From the NCBI RefSeq assembly GCF_003858645.1, contig NZ_RQJP01000001.1, positions 1,955,487 through 2,019,486 on the forward strand: 64,000 nucleotides of DNA, given 5' to 3'. A program made the position numbers and the translations under genes. Position 1 is the stretch's first letter. Every line of letters begins with the position of its first letter. The stretch comes from Larkinella knui (GTDB lineage Bacteria > Bacteroidota > Bacteroidia > Cytophagales > Spirosomataceae). The notes below the pieces were generated by a model that saw only the letters and a list, made by a program, of their open reading frames with translations, searched no databases and was not told the DNA's origin. Shown piece by piece: positions 1-8,634 of the stretch.

Positions 1-83
1 TACTGAATATTTTTTGTGCCGGGGCCGTCAAAAGCAGTCCCTGCACGCTAAATTCCTTCCTTTTACCGCCCACTCAGATCCGG

Positions 84-1322
84 TTATTCATACCGTAACG
101 CTTCAATTGGATCGAGACGGGACGCTTTAAAAGCCGGGTATATCCCTGAAAATAAGCCGACTGACACGCAGACCAGAATACCGATCGCCATCCAGAACCA
201 GGGTACGACGAAACTTCCGTTACCCCGGCTCACCACGGTCGAAATCAGGTTGCCAATCCCGATGCCTAACAGAATACCGCCAATCCCGCCGATGATACAG
301 ATCACAATGGCTTCGATCAGGAACTGCTCCCGGATACGCTTTGGCGTTGCTCCCAGTGATTTGCGGATGCCAATTTCGCGGGTGCGTTCCGTAACCGATA
401 CCAGCATGATGTTCATCAACGCAATGGCCGCCCCCAACAGGGTAATGAATCCGATGCCAAAACCGCCGATGCGGAGGTAACTCGTGATGTTTTCAAAGTC
501 CTTCGCCAGCTCGTCGGCCCGCTTGATTTCGAAGGTATCGGGCTTGCCGAGCGGATCATGACGGATCTGGCGCATCAGCCCCCGGGCCTCGTCGACTGCC
601 GTTTCGGCATCGCCCATGTTCGGAACCGATCCCGTTATGTCGAAGGTCAGCGTCCGGTTGGCCGCCATCGCCCGGGCATTTTCCAGCGGCACCAGCACCT
701 GCCGGTCGTCTCCCCCACCCGAAAAACCGCCTTTTTTTTCCAGAACCCCAACAACTTTGTATTTGCCCCCCAGAATATTAATTTCCTTGTTCAACGGATT
801 CTGGTTCCGGTCAAATAACGTCGTGACGATTTCATTGCCGATGATGGTTACGTTCAGGGATTTCTCTAAATCGGTGGCCGAGAAATTCCGGCCCGACTGG
901 AGTTTCAGAGCTTTGATACCCAGGTAATTATCGTCAATACCGATCAATTGAACGTTCGGATTGGTTTTTTTAGACGCGTATTTGATCTGGGCGGCTCCGG
1001 TCACGGCGGCATAAACCGCAATATTTTCCCCTTGCTGAAACCGCCGTTTAAACGTCATCGCCTGGTGATAATCGATGGGCGGCACGCGCTTTTCGGAACG
1101 ACCGCCAAACCGCCGGTACATCTGCGGCCCCTGAATGTCGAACGTATTGGCACCAAGTCCGGCGAAACTGTTGTCAACGGAACTCTGTATGCCATCAATC
1201 GCGGTCAGGATGCCGACCAGTGACGTTATGCCGATGGCGATGATGAGCGACGTCAAAATCGTTCGCAAACGGTTTGAGATAATGGATCGCAGGCCTTCAC
1301 GGATATTTTCGAGGAGATTCAT
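84..1322 (-). CDS. ABC transporter permease, MacB/FtsX type
   Basis: A 412-residue inner-membrane permease of the MacB/FtsX family, which works with an ATPase to move lipoproteins, peptides or antibiotics out of the cell. The N-terminus (about residues 17-40) is a hydrophobic segment, followed by a periplasmic MacB_PCD-type domain (about 45-250). Three hydrophobic segments at the C-terminus form the FtsX domain, with the family signature [16 protein letters not shown] at about 310-326 and a final EALRYE. Length matches stand-alone MacB-like permeases. The stop is 83 bases from the window edge, so a partner ATPase or adaptor could lie outside. Family assignment is secure; the substrate is unknown. 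Confidence 0.9.
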   Translation of the reverse strand: MNLLENIREGLRSIISNRLRTILTSLIIAIGITSLVGILTAIDGIQSSVDNSFAGLGANTFDIQGPQMYRRFGGRSEKRVPPIDYHQAMTFKRRFQQGENIAVYAAVTGAAQIKYASKKTNPNVQLIGIDDNYLGIKALKLQSGRNFSATDLEKSLNVTIIGNEIVTTLFDRNQNPLNKEINILGGKYKVVGVLEKKGGFSGGGDDRQVLVPLENARAMAANRTLTFDITGSVPNMGDAETAVDEARGLMRQIRHDPLGKPDTFEIKRADELAKDFENITSYLRIGGFGIGFITLLGAAIALMNIMLVSVTERTREIGIRKSLGATPKRIREQFLIEAIVICIIGGIGGILLGIGIGNLISTVVSRGNGSFVVPWFWMAIGILVCVSVGLFSGIYPAFKASRLDPIEALRYE

Positions 1323-1494
1323 AGCTTGTCGGGTTGGTGGCGTGAACGATTTAAGAAGTGAAGGCTGACTTTTAATCCGTCCTCCAGGTTCTCATTCCTT
1401 CGCTCCCCATAACTTTTTAGCATAAAAATTGCTTATCTTCGTTGAATACGGGTAGATACAAAGCTACTCAAAACAGCTAAAAAAAAGATTACCG
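1323..1494. promoter_or_regulatory. Divergent intergenic region
   Basis: This spacer separates the divergent permease and secreted-protein genes. The plus-strand stretch around 1432-1440 (TTATCTTCG) is one base from the Bacteroidota -7 element TAnnTTTG and lies about 55 bases before the plus-strand start, so it is a plausible but weak promoter. No terminator or repeat is evident. Confidence 0.3.
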
Positions 1495-2757
1495 ATGAAA
1501 AGGCTGCTATTACCGCTCATCCTGATTTTGGCATTAACGACGCCACTCTTTGCGTCGAAAATCCTGATACCGATGGATGAAAGTCAGAAGAATCACCTGA
1601 AAGCTTATGGCATTGCCTACTGGGTATTACGCCAGTACGACACCGAAGTCGATTGGCTGCTGAACTACCGGGGAGGCAGTTTCATGATGCCGCATACCCA
1701 GAAATTTGTCAATGAAATGGTGATTCGGGGTGTTAGTTATGAGGTCATTTCCGATGCGCAGGGTGGTCAGATCATCGCCGAAGTGTCGTCGCCCGACGTC
1801 AATATGGATGCCGTTAAATTGCAGAAAGCGCCCAAAGTTGCCGTCTATTCCCCCAAAACCAAGCAGCCTTGGGATGATGCCGTGACGCTGGTGATGACCT
1901 ACGCCGAAATTCCGTACGAAACGGTTTTTGACGAAGATGTGATGGATGGCAAACTGGCTCAGTACGACTGGCTGCACCTTCACCACGAAGATTTTACGGG
2001 CCAGTACGGCAAATTTTTTCAGTTTCGCGATCAGCCCTGGTACCAGGCACAGAAGCGGGAGTCCGAATTGATTGCCAAGAAATACGGCTATACCAAAGTG
2101 TCGGAACTGAAACGGAATGTGGTCAAAAAAATCCGGGATTACTGCCTGGGGGGTGGGTATATGTTCGCCATGTGTAACGCTACCGATACGTACGACATCG
2201 CGCTGGCTACCCAGAACACCGACATCGCGGAATCGATCTATGACGGTGATGCCGCCGACCCGGCAGCCAACAGCAAACTGGATTACAGCCAGACGCAGGC
2301 CTTCCGCAATTTTCAGGTCTACATCAATCCGTACCAAATCGAGTTTTCGAACATCGACAACCAGCCCGAAGAACGCGGCCTGATCGAGCAAAACGATTAT
2401 TTTACGCTGTTCCAGTTCTCGGCCAAATGGGACCCGATTCCGACCATGTTGACCCAAAACCACATGAACATCATCAAGGGGTTTATGGGGCAGACAACGG
2501 CCTTTAAGAAAGCCTTCATCAAACCGGAAGTGGTGATTCTGGCCGAAAACCGGGCCGCCAACGAAGCCCGGTATATTCATGCTCCGTTTGGAAAAGGATT
2601 CTTTACGTTTTACGGTGGACACGACCCAGAAGATTACCGCCATGAAATCAACGAAGAACCAACGGATTTGAACCTGCACCCCAACTCTGCCGGTTATCGT
2701 CTGATTCTGAACAACATCCTGTTCCCGGCGGCCAAAAAGAAAAAGCAGAAAACGTAG
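1495..2757 (+). CDS. Conserved Bacteroidota secreted protein (database label 'asparagine synthetase B')
   Basis: A 420-residue protein with a cleavable signal peptide (about residues 1-20, ending LFASK) and a basic C-terminus rich in lysine. It matches, from memory, a very conserved Bacteroidota family that databases often label asparagine synthetase B. I see neither an N-terminal catalytic cysteine nor an ATP-pyrophosphatase loop, so that label is probably a propagated error. Conserved-looking blocks are HLKAYGIAYW near 35, LLNYRGGSF near 56, YDWLHLHHEDFTGQYGKFF near 157 and FYGGHDPEDY near 374. The family is known; the biochemical role is not. It is followed by a repeat-armed hairpin and a strong terminator, so it is probably monocistronic. 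Confidence 0.85.
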   Translation: MKRLLLPLILILALTTPLFASKILIPMDESQKNHLKAYGIAYWVLRQYDTEVDWLLNYRGGSFMMPHTQKFVNEMVIRGVSYEVISDAQGGQIIAEVSSPDVNMDAVKLQKAPKVAVYSPKTKQPWDDAVTLVMTYAEIPYETVFDEDVMDGKLAQYDWLHLHHEDFTGQYGKFFQFRDQPWYQAQKRESELIAKKYGYTKVSELKRNVVKKIRDYCLGGGYMFAMCNATDTYDIALATQNTDIAESIYDGDAADPAANSKLDYSQTQAFRNFQVYINPYQIEFSNIDNQPEERGLIEQNDYFTLFQFSAKWDPIPTMLTQNHMNIIKGFMGQTTAFKKAFIKPEVVILAENRAANEARYIHAPFGKGFFTFYGGHDPEDYRHEINEEPTDLNLHPNSAGYRLILNNILFPAAKKKKQKT

Positions 2758-2763
2758 AACTAG

Positions 2764-2872
2764 TTTATGGTTTACGGTTTACAGTGGCTGACGCTTTATC
2801 CTTCACGCGTCAGCCACCGTAAACTATAAACCGTAAACCGTAAACTATAAACTGTAAACTATAAACCGTAAA
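2764..2872. repeat. Heptad-armed intergenic hairpin R1 with TGGCTGACGC core
   Basis: The left arm has three 7-base words (TTTATGG, TTTACGG, TTTACAG) and then TGGCTGACGC. After a 12-base loop comes GCGTCAGCCA and eight tandem heptamers at 2817-2872 (CCGTAAA, CTATAAA and CTGTAAA variants). The arms are complementary in vocabulary but of unequal length. It lies between the stop of the secreted protein and a terminator stem starting at 2871. Confidence 0.85.
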
Positions 2873-2930
2873 AAATCGGGTATCGAGCGTCTGGTTAAAT
2901 CCTGACGCTCGATACCCGATTTTTGGTTTT
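2871..2930 (+). terminator. Strong intrinsic terminator
   Basis: A perfect 21-base-pair stem (2871-2891 with 2904-2924) with a 12-base loop is followed by a T-rich tail (TTTTTGGTTTTTC). It follows the gene ending at 2757 and directly abuts repeat R1. The A-rich left flank means it could also work from the other strand. Confidence 0.85.
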
Positions 2931-3117
2931 TCTCATCTAACTAGCCGTGTGCGATGCCGTTAAAATCCAACGGTTTCATCTCCCAAAGTTTCCACTTCAA
3001 CCACTAAACTTACGTGTTCAGTGACTGCATCATTGAATGAAGTTCCGAAAGGTGTGACCTTTGGTGTACGAAAGCGTCGGCTTTCCACCACAGTAAACAA
3101 CACCACACACGAAACTC

Positions 3118-3498
3118 ATGAACTCATTTGCAACCACCCAGGCCACGCTCAACTTATCCCATGTGGCCATTCGCGAGGCCGATCTCGATCTGGCGGCTAC
3201 CTGCGGCATCAAGTACTGGTTTTTGCCGACATTGCCCAACTCCAGGGTTGATTCCGGCGTGGTCTGGCTGGCGGCCGGGGCCAGCGGTACGGCTTTGCAC
3301 GCGCATTCGGACGAAGATGAATATTTTTCGGTTGAGTACGGCGAACTGGAAATTTTCGTCGATGATCGCTGGATTCGCCTGACAGCCGGTCAATCGCTAA
3401 CGGTTCCCGCCGGAAGCCGGCATACGTTACGCAATCAGTCGGGGCATTCCTGCCTGTATTTTTACAGCATTACCCCCGAATACGCTTCTTTTATTTAA
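3118..3498 (+). CDS. Cupin-domain protein
   Basis: A 126-residue cytosolic single-domain cupin. The metal-binding motif is visible as HAHSDEDEYFSVEYGELEIFVD (about residues 61-82) and the second motif as VPAGSRHTLRN (about 99-109), giving the His/His/Glu and His ligands of the beta-barrel. Small cupins of this sort act as isomerases, dioxygenases or ligand sensors, so the substrate cannot be told. It lies 93 bases before the glycosyltransferase start on the same strand and may be co-transcribed with it. The ATG at 3118 is preceded by an A-rich stretch rather than a strong Shine-Dalgarno, as is usual for this phylum. Confidence 0.85.
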   Translation: MNSFATTQATLNLSHVAIREADLDLAATCGIKYWFLPTLPNSRVDSGVVWLAAGASGTALHAHSDEDEYFSVEYGELEIFVDDRWIRLTAGQSLTVPAGSRHTLRNQSGHSCLYFYSITPEYASFI

Positions 3499-3591
3499 CA
3501 GATTTCGTAATCGACCAATACCGCACGAACGTTGCGCATCCGGAATCGATGCGTCTGTAAACCAGTGTCTTACTTTTCCAAACAACAAATC

Positions 3592-4932
3592 ATGAACGCA
3601 AAAAAAATCCTTTTCGCCACCATTCCCGCCGACGGGCATTTCAATCCGCTGACGGGCATTGCCAAGCATTTGCAGGAGCTGGGCCACGATGTGCGCTGGT
3701 ATACCGGCGGTCACTACCTGACCAAAGCCGAAAAACTTGGCATTCCGGTCTATCCGTTTCAGACGGCCAACTTAGTGAATCAGGACAATCTGGAAGAACT
3801 GTTTCCCGAAAGAAAGCAAATCAAAGGCACCATCGACCGGCTTCGGTTCGACATCAACAACGTCTTCCTGAACCGGGCTCCCGAATTTGTCGCTGATCTG
3901 ACCGACCTCTACCAGGAATTCCCATTCGAATTGCTCGTGTGCGATGTGTTATTTACCGGAGCGCCTTTTATCAAGCAATTATTGAATGTCCCGGTCGTCG
4001 CGATTGGCATTGTTCCGCTCTCCGAAACGTCGAGGGATCTGCCCCCCGCCGGAATGGGCCTGGAACCGGCAACCGGTTTTTGGGGAAAACGCAAGCAGGA
4101 CGTGCTGCGTTATGTGACCCAAAACATCCTGTTTAAACCCTGTACCGATCTTTACAACAAATTCCTGATTCAGCACGGTCTTAAGCCAACGCAGGATTTT
4201 GTGTTCGATGCCTTCATCCGTAGTGCCGATGTGTATCTGCAAAGTGGTGTTCCCGGTTTTGAATATACCCGGAAGGATATGAGCAAAAACGTGCGGTTTG
4301 TGGGCCCTCTCCTGCCCTTCAGCAAAGGCAACCGGCATTCGTTCAACCACTACGACCAACTTAAGCTTTACCGGAAAATTGTTCTGGTTACCCAGGGAAC
4401 GGTCGAACGTGATCCGGAGAAAATTATCGTTCCCACGCTCGAAGCCTTCAAGAATTCAGATTACCTCGTGATTGCGACCACCGGCGGGTCGCAAACGGAT
4501 GCCCTGCGGGCCCGGTATCCGCAAGCCAATTTCATCATCGAAGATTTTATTGACTTCAACGAAATCATGCCGTATTGTGATGTCTACGTTACCAATGGCG
4601 GCTACGGCGGGGTGATGTTGAGCATTCAGAACGGGTTACCGATGGTAGCTGCGGGGGTTCATGAAGGAAAAAGCGAGATTACCGCCCGCATTGGGTATTT
4701 TAAACTCGGCGTCAACCTGAAAACCGAAACGCCGACACCGGACCAGATTCGCACGCAGGTTAAAACCGTGATGAGTGATCCCGAATATCGTCGGAATATT
4801 GCCAAACTGAAAGGTGAATTCTCGGCCTACAATCCGAATGAATTGTGCGAAACCTACATCGCTGAAGTATTGGGGGAATCACTCCGGCCACAAACCAAAT
4901 CCAGCCCTGAAAGCGTGAAAATGCTGGTATAA
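3592..4932 (+). CDS. Glycosyltransferase, GT1/UGT (MGT-like) family
   Basis: A 446-residue GT-B fold glycosyltransferase. I use the ATG at 3592 (MNAKKILF), because the extra 20 codons upstream in frame do not look like protein of this family, whose first strand is the KKILFATIPADGHFNP block. The C-terminal donor-binding half holds LVTQGTVERDPEKI (about 285-298) and a GGYGGVMLSIQNGLP block (about 340-354), typical of enzymes that glycosylate small lipophilic acceptors such as macrolides, sterols or carotenoids with a UDP-sugar. The acceptor is unknown. The preceding cupin and following lipoprotein are on the same strand with short gaps. Confidence 0.88.
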   Translation: MNAKKILFATIPADGHFNPLTGIAKHLQELGHDVRWYTGGHYLTKAEKLGIPVYPFQTANLVNQDNLEELFPERKQIKGTIDRLRFDINNVFLNRAPEFVADLTDLYQEFPFELLVCDVLFTGAPFIKQLLNVPVVAIGIVPLSETSRDLPPAGMGLEPATGFWGKRKQDVLRYVTQNILFKPCTDLYNKFLIQHGLKPTQDFVFDAFIRSADVYLQSGVPGFEYTRKDMSKNVRFVGPLLPFSKGNRHSFNHYDQLKLYRKIVLVTQGTVERDPEKIIVPTLEAFKNSDYLVIATTGGSQTDALRARYPQANFIIEDFIDFNEIMPYCDVYVTNGGYGGVMLSIQNGLPMVAAGVHEGKSEITARIGYFKLGVNLKTETPTPDQIRTQVKTVMSDPEYRRNIAKLKGEFSAYNPNELCETYIAEVLGESLRPQTKSSPESVKMLV

Positions 4933-4961
4933 CGTTCCATTTTTCCACACCAAACACAACC

Positions 4962-5495
4962 ATGAAAAAAATAGCGTTAAGGGTCATTAGCCCCTTGTTG
5001 GTTCTTCTCCTAATCAGTACCGCCATCACCAGTTGCAGCAAAGACAACGATTCGGAACCCGGCCCCGGCGGTTTCGTACCTAAAAATATGGCAGGTAAGT
5101 GGCTGCACGGCAACTTTGCCATGGCCAATTTCTGGGGCTACGACGGCAGCTACCAGGGCAATCCGTTTGAACAATCCGTTGCTTTCGATTTCAAGTCCAG
5201 TGGCCATTTCGAAATGTACTACATCGGTGTCGCCAACGACTACGGCTGCCGAACGGAATCACTGAGTTCTTTCAAAGGGAAAGTCGATTTTGACGAAGCC
5301 GCGAAAACCTTCACCATCACACCCAGCGAAGGCACCTACCGCGGATTCTATTCCTGTGCGTCGAACCGGAATTTCAACCGCAAAGCCACCTCGGAAGAAC
5401 TGAAAAAACAACAGAAAACGTTCAAATACAGCTTCACGGAAGACGGCAAGTGGCTGATGATCGAGGGAAGTTCGTTCAAAACCACAACCTGGTAA
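4962..5495 (+). CDS. Putative lipoprotein
   Basis: A 177-residue protein with a lipoprotein signal peptide: basic MKK, a hydrophobic stretch, and a lipobox ending ITSC with the cysteine near residue 25. The following acidic and glycine-rich tether (KDNDSEPGPGG) is typical of Bacteroidota surface-exposed lipoproteins. The remainder is rich in aromatic residues and beta-prone, like lipocalin-type or DUF-type lipoproteins, but I recognise no specific family. It starts 29 bases after the glycosyltransferase stop, which suggests co-transcription. Confidence 0.8.
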   Translation: MKKIALRVISPLLVLLLISTAITSCSKDNDSEPGPGGFVPKNMAGKWLHGNFAMANFWGYDGSYQGNPFEQSVAFDFKSSGHFEMYYIGVANDYGCRTESLSSFKGKVDFDEAAKTFTITPSEGTYRGFYSCASNRNFNRKATSEELKKQQKTFKYSFTEDGKWLMIEGSSFKTTTW

Positions 5496-5613
5496 TAAAT
5501 CGGGTTTTTATCCATAATCCACACGCCTTCTGCCAATGAGTAAACGGTCGGGATGTGTCGTAAACTGCTCGTTTTCTGCGCAAAATGGCACCTCCCGCAC
5601 CTTTTTCCCCGTG

Positions 5614-5621
5614 TATCTTTG
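5614..5621 (+). promoter_or_regulatory. Bacteroidota -7 promoter element
   Basis: TATCTTTG fits TAnnTTTG exactly and lies 54 bases before the start at 5676. No clear TTG -33 element was found at the usual distance. It suggests the beta-barrel gene starts its own transcription unit. Confidence 0.55.
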
Positions 5622-5675
5622 TACCCAAGATCGGCTGGTAAGCCCGTCAATTCAAACAACAACTACTAGAAAAAC

Positions 5676-6215
5676 ATGAAAAAATTAACACTACTGACGC
5701 TCCTGGCGTGGCTCATCGCCGTTGCCTTAATGCCTTCTGCCAAAGCGCAAACCGTCGAAAAAGGCGAGAAATTTTTGAACGCCGGTATTGGTCTGGGCAC
5801 CTATACCTACCGGGGGTTGCCCATCGGCGCTTCTTTTGAATATACCGTAAAAGACAATCTGTCCGTCGGCGGTTCGTTCGATTTTTCCCGCTATGGGTAC
5901 AACAGCGGTGGTTACAAATGGAATTATACGTTTCTGTTTTTTACCGCCCGCGGCACTTACCACTTCGGTGAACTCCTGGACGTGAGCGACAGCAAATTCG
6001 ACCCGTATGCCGGTATTTCCCTGGGCGTTCGGACGTCATCCTATAGTGATTCCTACGGCTCTTCGCGCGATTATTACAGCCCCTACGGCACCGGCATGTT
6101 CCTCGGTCTTCACCTGGGTTCGCGGTATATGTTTTCGGAAAAAATCGGCGGTTTTGCCGAAGTGGGCTACGGTGTTTCCGTTTTACGGCTGGGTTTGACG
6201 GCCAAATTCAAGTAA
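5676..6215 (+). CDS. Outer-membrane beta-barrel protein
   Basis: A 179-residue protein with a Sec signal peptide (about 1-24, ending AKAQ) and an alternating pattern of Gly/Tyr/aromatic residues typical of an eight-stranded OmpW/OprF-like barrel. The C-terminus (LGLTAKFK) is strand-like but does not end in the classic phenylalanine. Small Bacteroidota barrels of this type are mostly of unknown function. It is followed 14 bases later by another secreted-protein gene and has its own promoter candidate. Confidence 0.8.
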   Translation: MKKLTLLTLLAWLIAVALMPSAKAQTVEKGEKFLNAGIGLGTYTYRGLPIGASFEYTVKDNLSVGGSFDFSRYGYNSGGYKWNYTFLFFTARGTYHFGELLDVSDSKFDPYAGISLGVRTSSYSDSYGSSRDYYSPYGTGMFLGLHLGSRYMFSEKIGGFAEVGYGVSVLRLGLTAKFK

Positions 6216-6229
6216 AACGGCACACGTCC

Positions 6230-7183
6230 ATGAAAAAGAACTTTTTTGTAGTAGCGTTCATAGTGGTCGCCGGTGGGTGGTGGATAGCCGCCCGTCCCGG
6301 CGACATTGTGACCGACCTGGGTCTGACGAACGAACAGGTGCAGGAGACGGCTTTTACCAACGTTACGTCCGACCAGCTCACCGCTCCGTATTCGCCGAAG
6401 GTCCGGCAACTGGCCAAGAACATCCCGAACGGTTCAAGGGTAGCCGCCGTGCAGGCGCTGGGGGGCGTGGTTCGGTCCTGCGTTAGCTCAACCGCTTTTA
6501 AAAACCGGTATCAGGATTGGTTGAAATCCAAATACGGAATTTCCGATGAACAGACCCGCGAGGCTGCCAGAACCAAAAACACCTCCGTGGATGACCTGCA
6601 AACGGCTTATCATCAGCAGGCTGCCCAGGTTCAGAACGCTTATAGCCAGATGCCCCCGGCCACGCTGGCGATGATGATTCAAAGTCAGATACAGATGCTG
6701 CAACAGGCTGTTTCCGAAGCCGAAGGGGATGAAAAAACCGCCAAAACGAAGGAATTGACCGAGTTGAAGCGGTTGCAGGCGCTGTCGAAAACGAAACCCG
6801 ACGAGTTTAAGAAGCAATACGTAGCCAACTTCGACAAGATGCTTCACCAGGAAATGGCGAAGAATGCAGACAGGTTGGAAGACGATCTGGCAAAATCGAA
6901 ACATAAAGCTGATGATTACCAGAAACGACTGGCTGACTACAAAGCAGCTTCCAATCTTAATACCGTGTTGAAGCAGCGGCTGAACGAGTTCATTGCTCTC
7001 ACCGGCAGCGTCGACTTTGATGCGCAACTTATGAAACGCGGTTCTAAAATGGAATTTGTCAATCCGGAATACCGCACCAAATCCAGCAACTGGAAACTGT
7101 TGTTCCGAATGGGGAAAGAGCCGGTTTTGGCAGCCCGTTCATTTGCCCAAAACTGGGTAAACGAGTTGGAAACCAAAAAATAA
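6230..7183 (+). CDS. Secreted coiled-coil protein of unknown function
   Basis: A 317-residue protein with an N-terminal hydrophobic signal segment (about 4-20). I do not recognise the family. Residues about 105-245 are charged and heptad-like, rich in Gln, Ala, Lys and Glu (for example EAEGDEKTAKTKELTELKRL), predicting a long alpha-helical coiled coil. The single VRSCVSS cysteine near residue 84 is not in a lipobox position. It lies directly downstream of the barrel gene and ends before a terminator, so the two probably form a bicistronic envelope operon. Confidence 0.72.
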   Translation: MKKNFFVVAFIVVAGGWWIAARPGDIVTDLGLTNEQVQETAFTNVTSDQLTAPYSPKVRQLAKNIPNGSRVAAVQALGGVVRSCVSSTAFKNRYQDWLKSKYGISDEQTREAARTKNTSVDDLQTAYHQQAAQVQNAYSQMPPATLAMMIQSQIQMLQQAVSEAEGDEKTAKTKELTELKRLQALSKTKPDEFKKQYVANFDKMLHQEMAKNADRLEDDLAKSKHKADDYQKRLADYKAASNLNTVLKQRLNEFIALTGSVDFDAQLMKRGSKMEFVNPEYRTKSSNWKLLFRMGKEPVLAARSFAQNWVNELETKK

Positions 7184-7213
7184 ACGCTTGTTCATAAATT
7201 CAGGTTAAATCTG

Positions 7214-7250
7214 GAAATTCTGCGGGCACTGTCGGCAGAATTTCTCTTTT
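7214..7250 (+). terminator. Intrinsic terminator
   Basis: The stem GAAATTCTGC (7214-7223) pairs with GCAGAATTTC (7235-7244), followed by TCTTTT. It ends the coiled-coil gene and lies only about 40 bases before the truncated esterase frame. Confidence 0.75.
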
Positions 7251-7286
7251 CGGCCCTTTCTTGAGCATCCGCCCGTCGACAGCCTG

Positions 7287-8012
7287 TTGAGCCGGGGTTA
7301 CGCCCTGGTGACGGCCTACCGCGAAGACCTTGCCTCCGACGAAGCCAGCACCCGGTTTACGACCGGTGTTCACGTGTTGTATCCGGAATTTCAAAAACAG
7401 GGCGATAATTTTGGCACCATTGCCGCCTGGGCCTGGGGGTTGAGCCGGATTATGGACTATCTGCAAACCGACCCCGCCATCGATGCAAAACGGGTGGCGG
7501 TATTTGGCTGGTCGCGGTTGGGGAAGGCGGCTTTGTGGGCGGGTGCCACCGATCCGCGTTTTGCGATGGTGCTCAGCCACGAGTCCGGAGCGGGGGGAGC
7601 CAAGCTGTTTCGGCGGGGTGTGGGCGAAACCATTCGGCGACTCAATACGGTATTCCCGCATTGGTATTGTGGAAATTTTCGAAAATACATGGACCGGGAC
7701 ACAACTCTGCCCTTCGATCAGCACCTGGTTATTTCCCTCATTGCCCCGCGACCGGTTTATATTGCCAGTGCTCAGGACGACAAGGGTTCGGATCCGGCCG
7801 GTGAGTTTGCCGCAGCAAAAGCCGCCGATGGAGTGTACCGGTTTTTGGGAACGAACGGTTTGCCGACCGCAACGATGCCGCCCCTGAATGAATCGGTTCA
7901 GGGCCAGATCGGGTACCACATCCGGCCGGGTGGGCACGATGTTTTATGGTATGACTGGTCTCAGTATCTGCGGTTTGCGGATAACCATTTCAAAGCCGCA
8001 CCCAAAAATTAA
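7287..8012 (+). pseudogene. N-terminally truncated CE15-like (glucuronoyl/acetylxylan) esterase remnant
   Basis: The 241 codons encode only the C-terminal part of a carbohydrate esterase related to CE15 glucuronoyl methylesterases. The nucleophile motif GWSRLGK (Ser near 76), an acidic HESGAGGA motif (Glu near 99) and a late GGHDVLWYDW histidine (near 217) are all present. Members of the family usually have about 150-200 further residues plus a signal peptide before this point. Here no ATG exists: the frame opens after a TAA at 7206-7208 and the first possible start is TTG at 7287. A terminator sits directly upstream. I infer a decayed gene whose 5' part was deleted. The stop overlaps by four bases with the convergent AraC gene. 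Confidence 0.75.
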
Positions 8013-8500
8013 CCGGCGGTCAGCTGGTACGCTTTCGGATTGTGACCGGTCCATTTTTTGAAAGCCCGGCGGAACGAACTGGGTTCGTCGTAGCCCATGA
8101 CGGAGGCAATTTCATTGATATTATGCTGGTTCGTGCGAATCAGGCGCAGGGCAATATCGCGACGGGCGTAGTCGATAATTTCGCGAAACGTAACATCTTC
8201 GGCCTGCAAACGGCGTTGCAACGAGCGAACCGATAAACCCAGTTCGTCGGCCACATCTTCAATCTGCGCACTTTGCTGGTGATCGAGCCGACGCAGAACA
8301 ATCGTCCGGGCCTGTTCGGCGAGGGGTTGGGTTGTCAGATAACCCGTCCCGTATTCCATTGCCTGACAAACGCGGTTGTATAAATCGTTCGGGTTGATTC
8401 CCATCCGATGGCAAATAGCGTCGATGTGGTCTTTATTGCCGTTCAGGGCGACGTTCAGAATGGTTTTTAACGAGTTAAACGGGGTCGGTTGTGAGTACAT
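8009..8500 (-). CDS. AraC-family transcriptional regulator, short form
   Basis: A 163-residue protein whose C-terminal half (about 65-160) is a double helix-turn-helix AraC domain. The first HTH is at IEDVADELGLSVRSLQRRLQ and the second ends in the family signature MGYDEPSSFRRAFKKWTGHNPKAY. Typical AraC regulators have about 270-340 residues with a ligand-binding N-terminus. Here only about 60 residues precede the DNA-binding part, so a sensory domain is absent or was lost. It is convergent with the truncated esterase. Targets are unknown. Confidence 0.85.
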   Translation of the reverse strand: MYSQPTPFNSLKTILNVALNGNKDHIDAICHRMGINPNDLYNRVCQAMEYGTGYLTTQPLAEQARTIVLRRLDHQQSAQIEDVADELGLSVRSLQRRLQAEDVTFREIIDYARRDIALRLIRTNQHNINEIASVMGYDEPSSFRRAFKKWTGHNPKAYQLTAG

Positions 8501-8634
8501 TTCCGTATACGAGAACTAGGTGAATTACTTAAATCGGTTACAAGTAATTCAAGTTTCTCCCCCGCCGAAATGCCAAACTATCTAAAGTGCGTGAATCGTT
8601 ATCTGAAATGCTATTTTAGCCTGTTCAACTGACA

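Noticed and set aside
1345-1375. GGCTGAC half-core near the first permease gene
   Set aside because: Only seven of the ten core bases and no heptad arms; chance is likely.
1627-2679. A 350-codon open frame on the minus strand
   Set aside because: It is fully antisense to the conserved secreted-protein gene, and its composition (many Val/Phe/Arg/His) is that of a shadow frame.
2817-2872. CRISPR-like array of short repeats
   Set aside because: The 7-base units are directly adjacent without spacers and belong to a hairpin; no cas genes are present.
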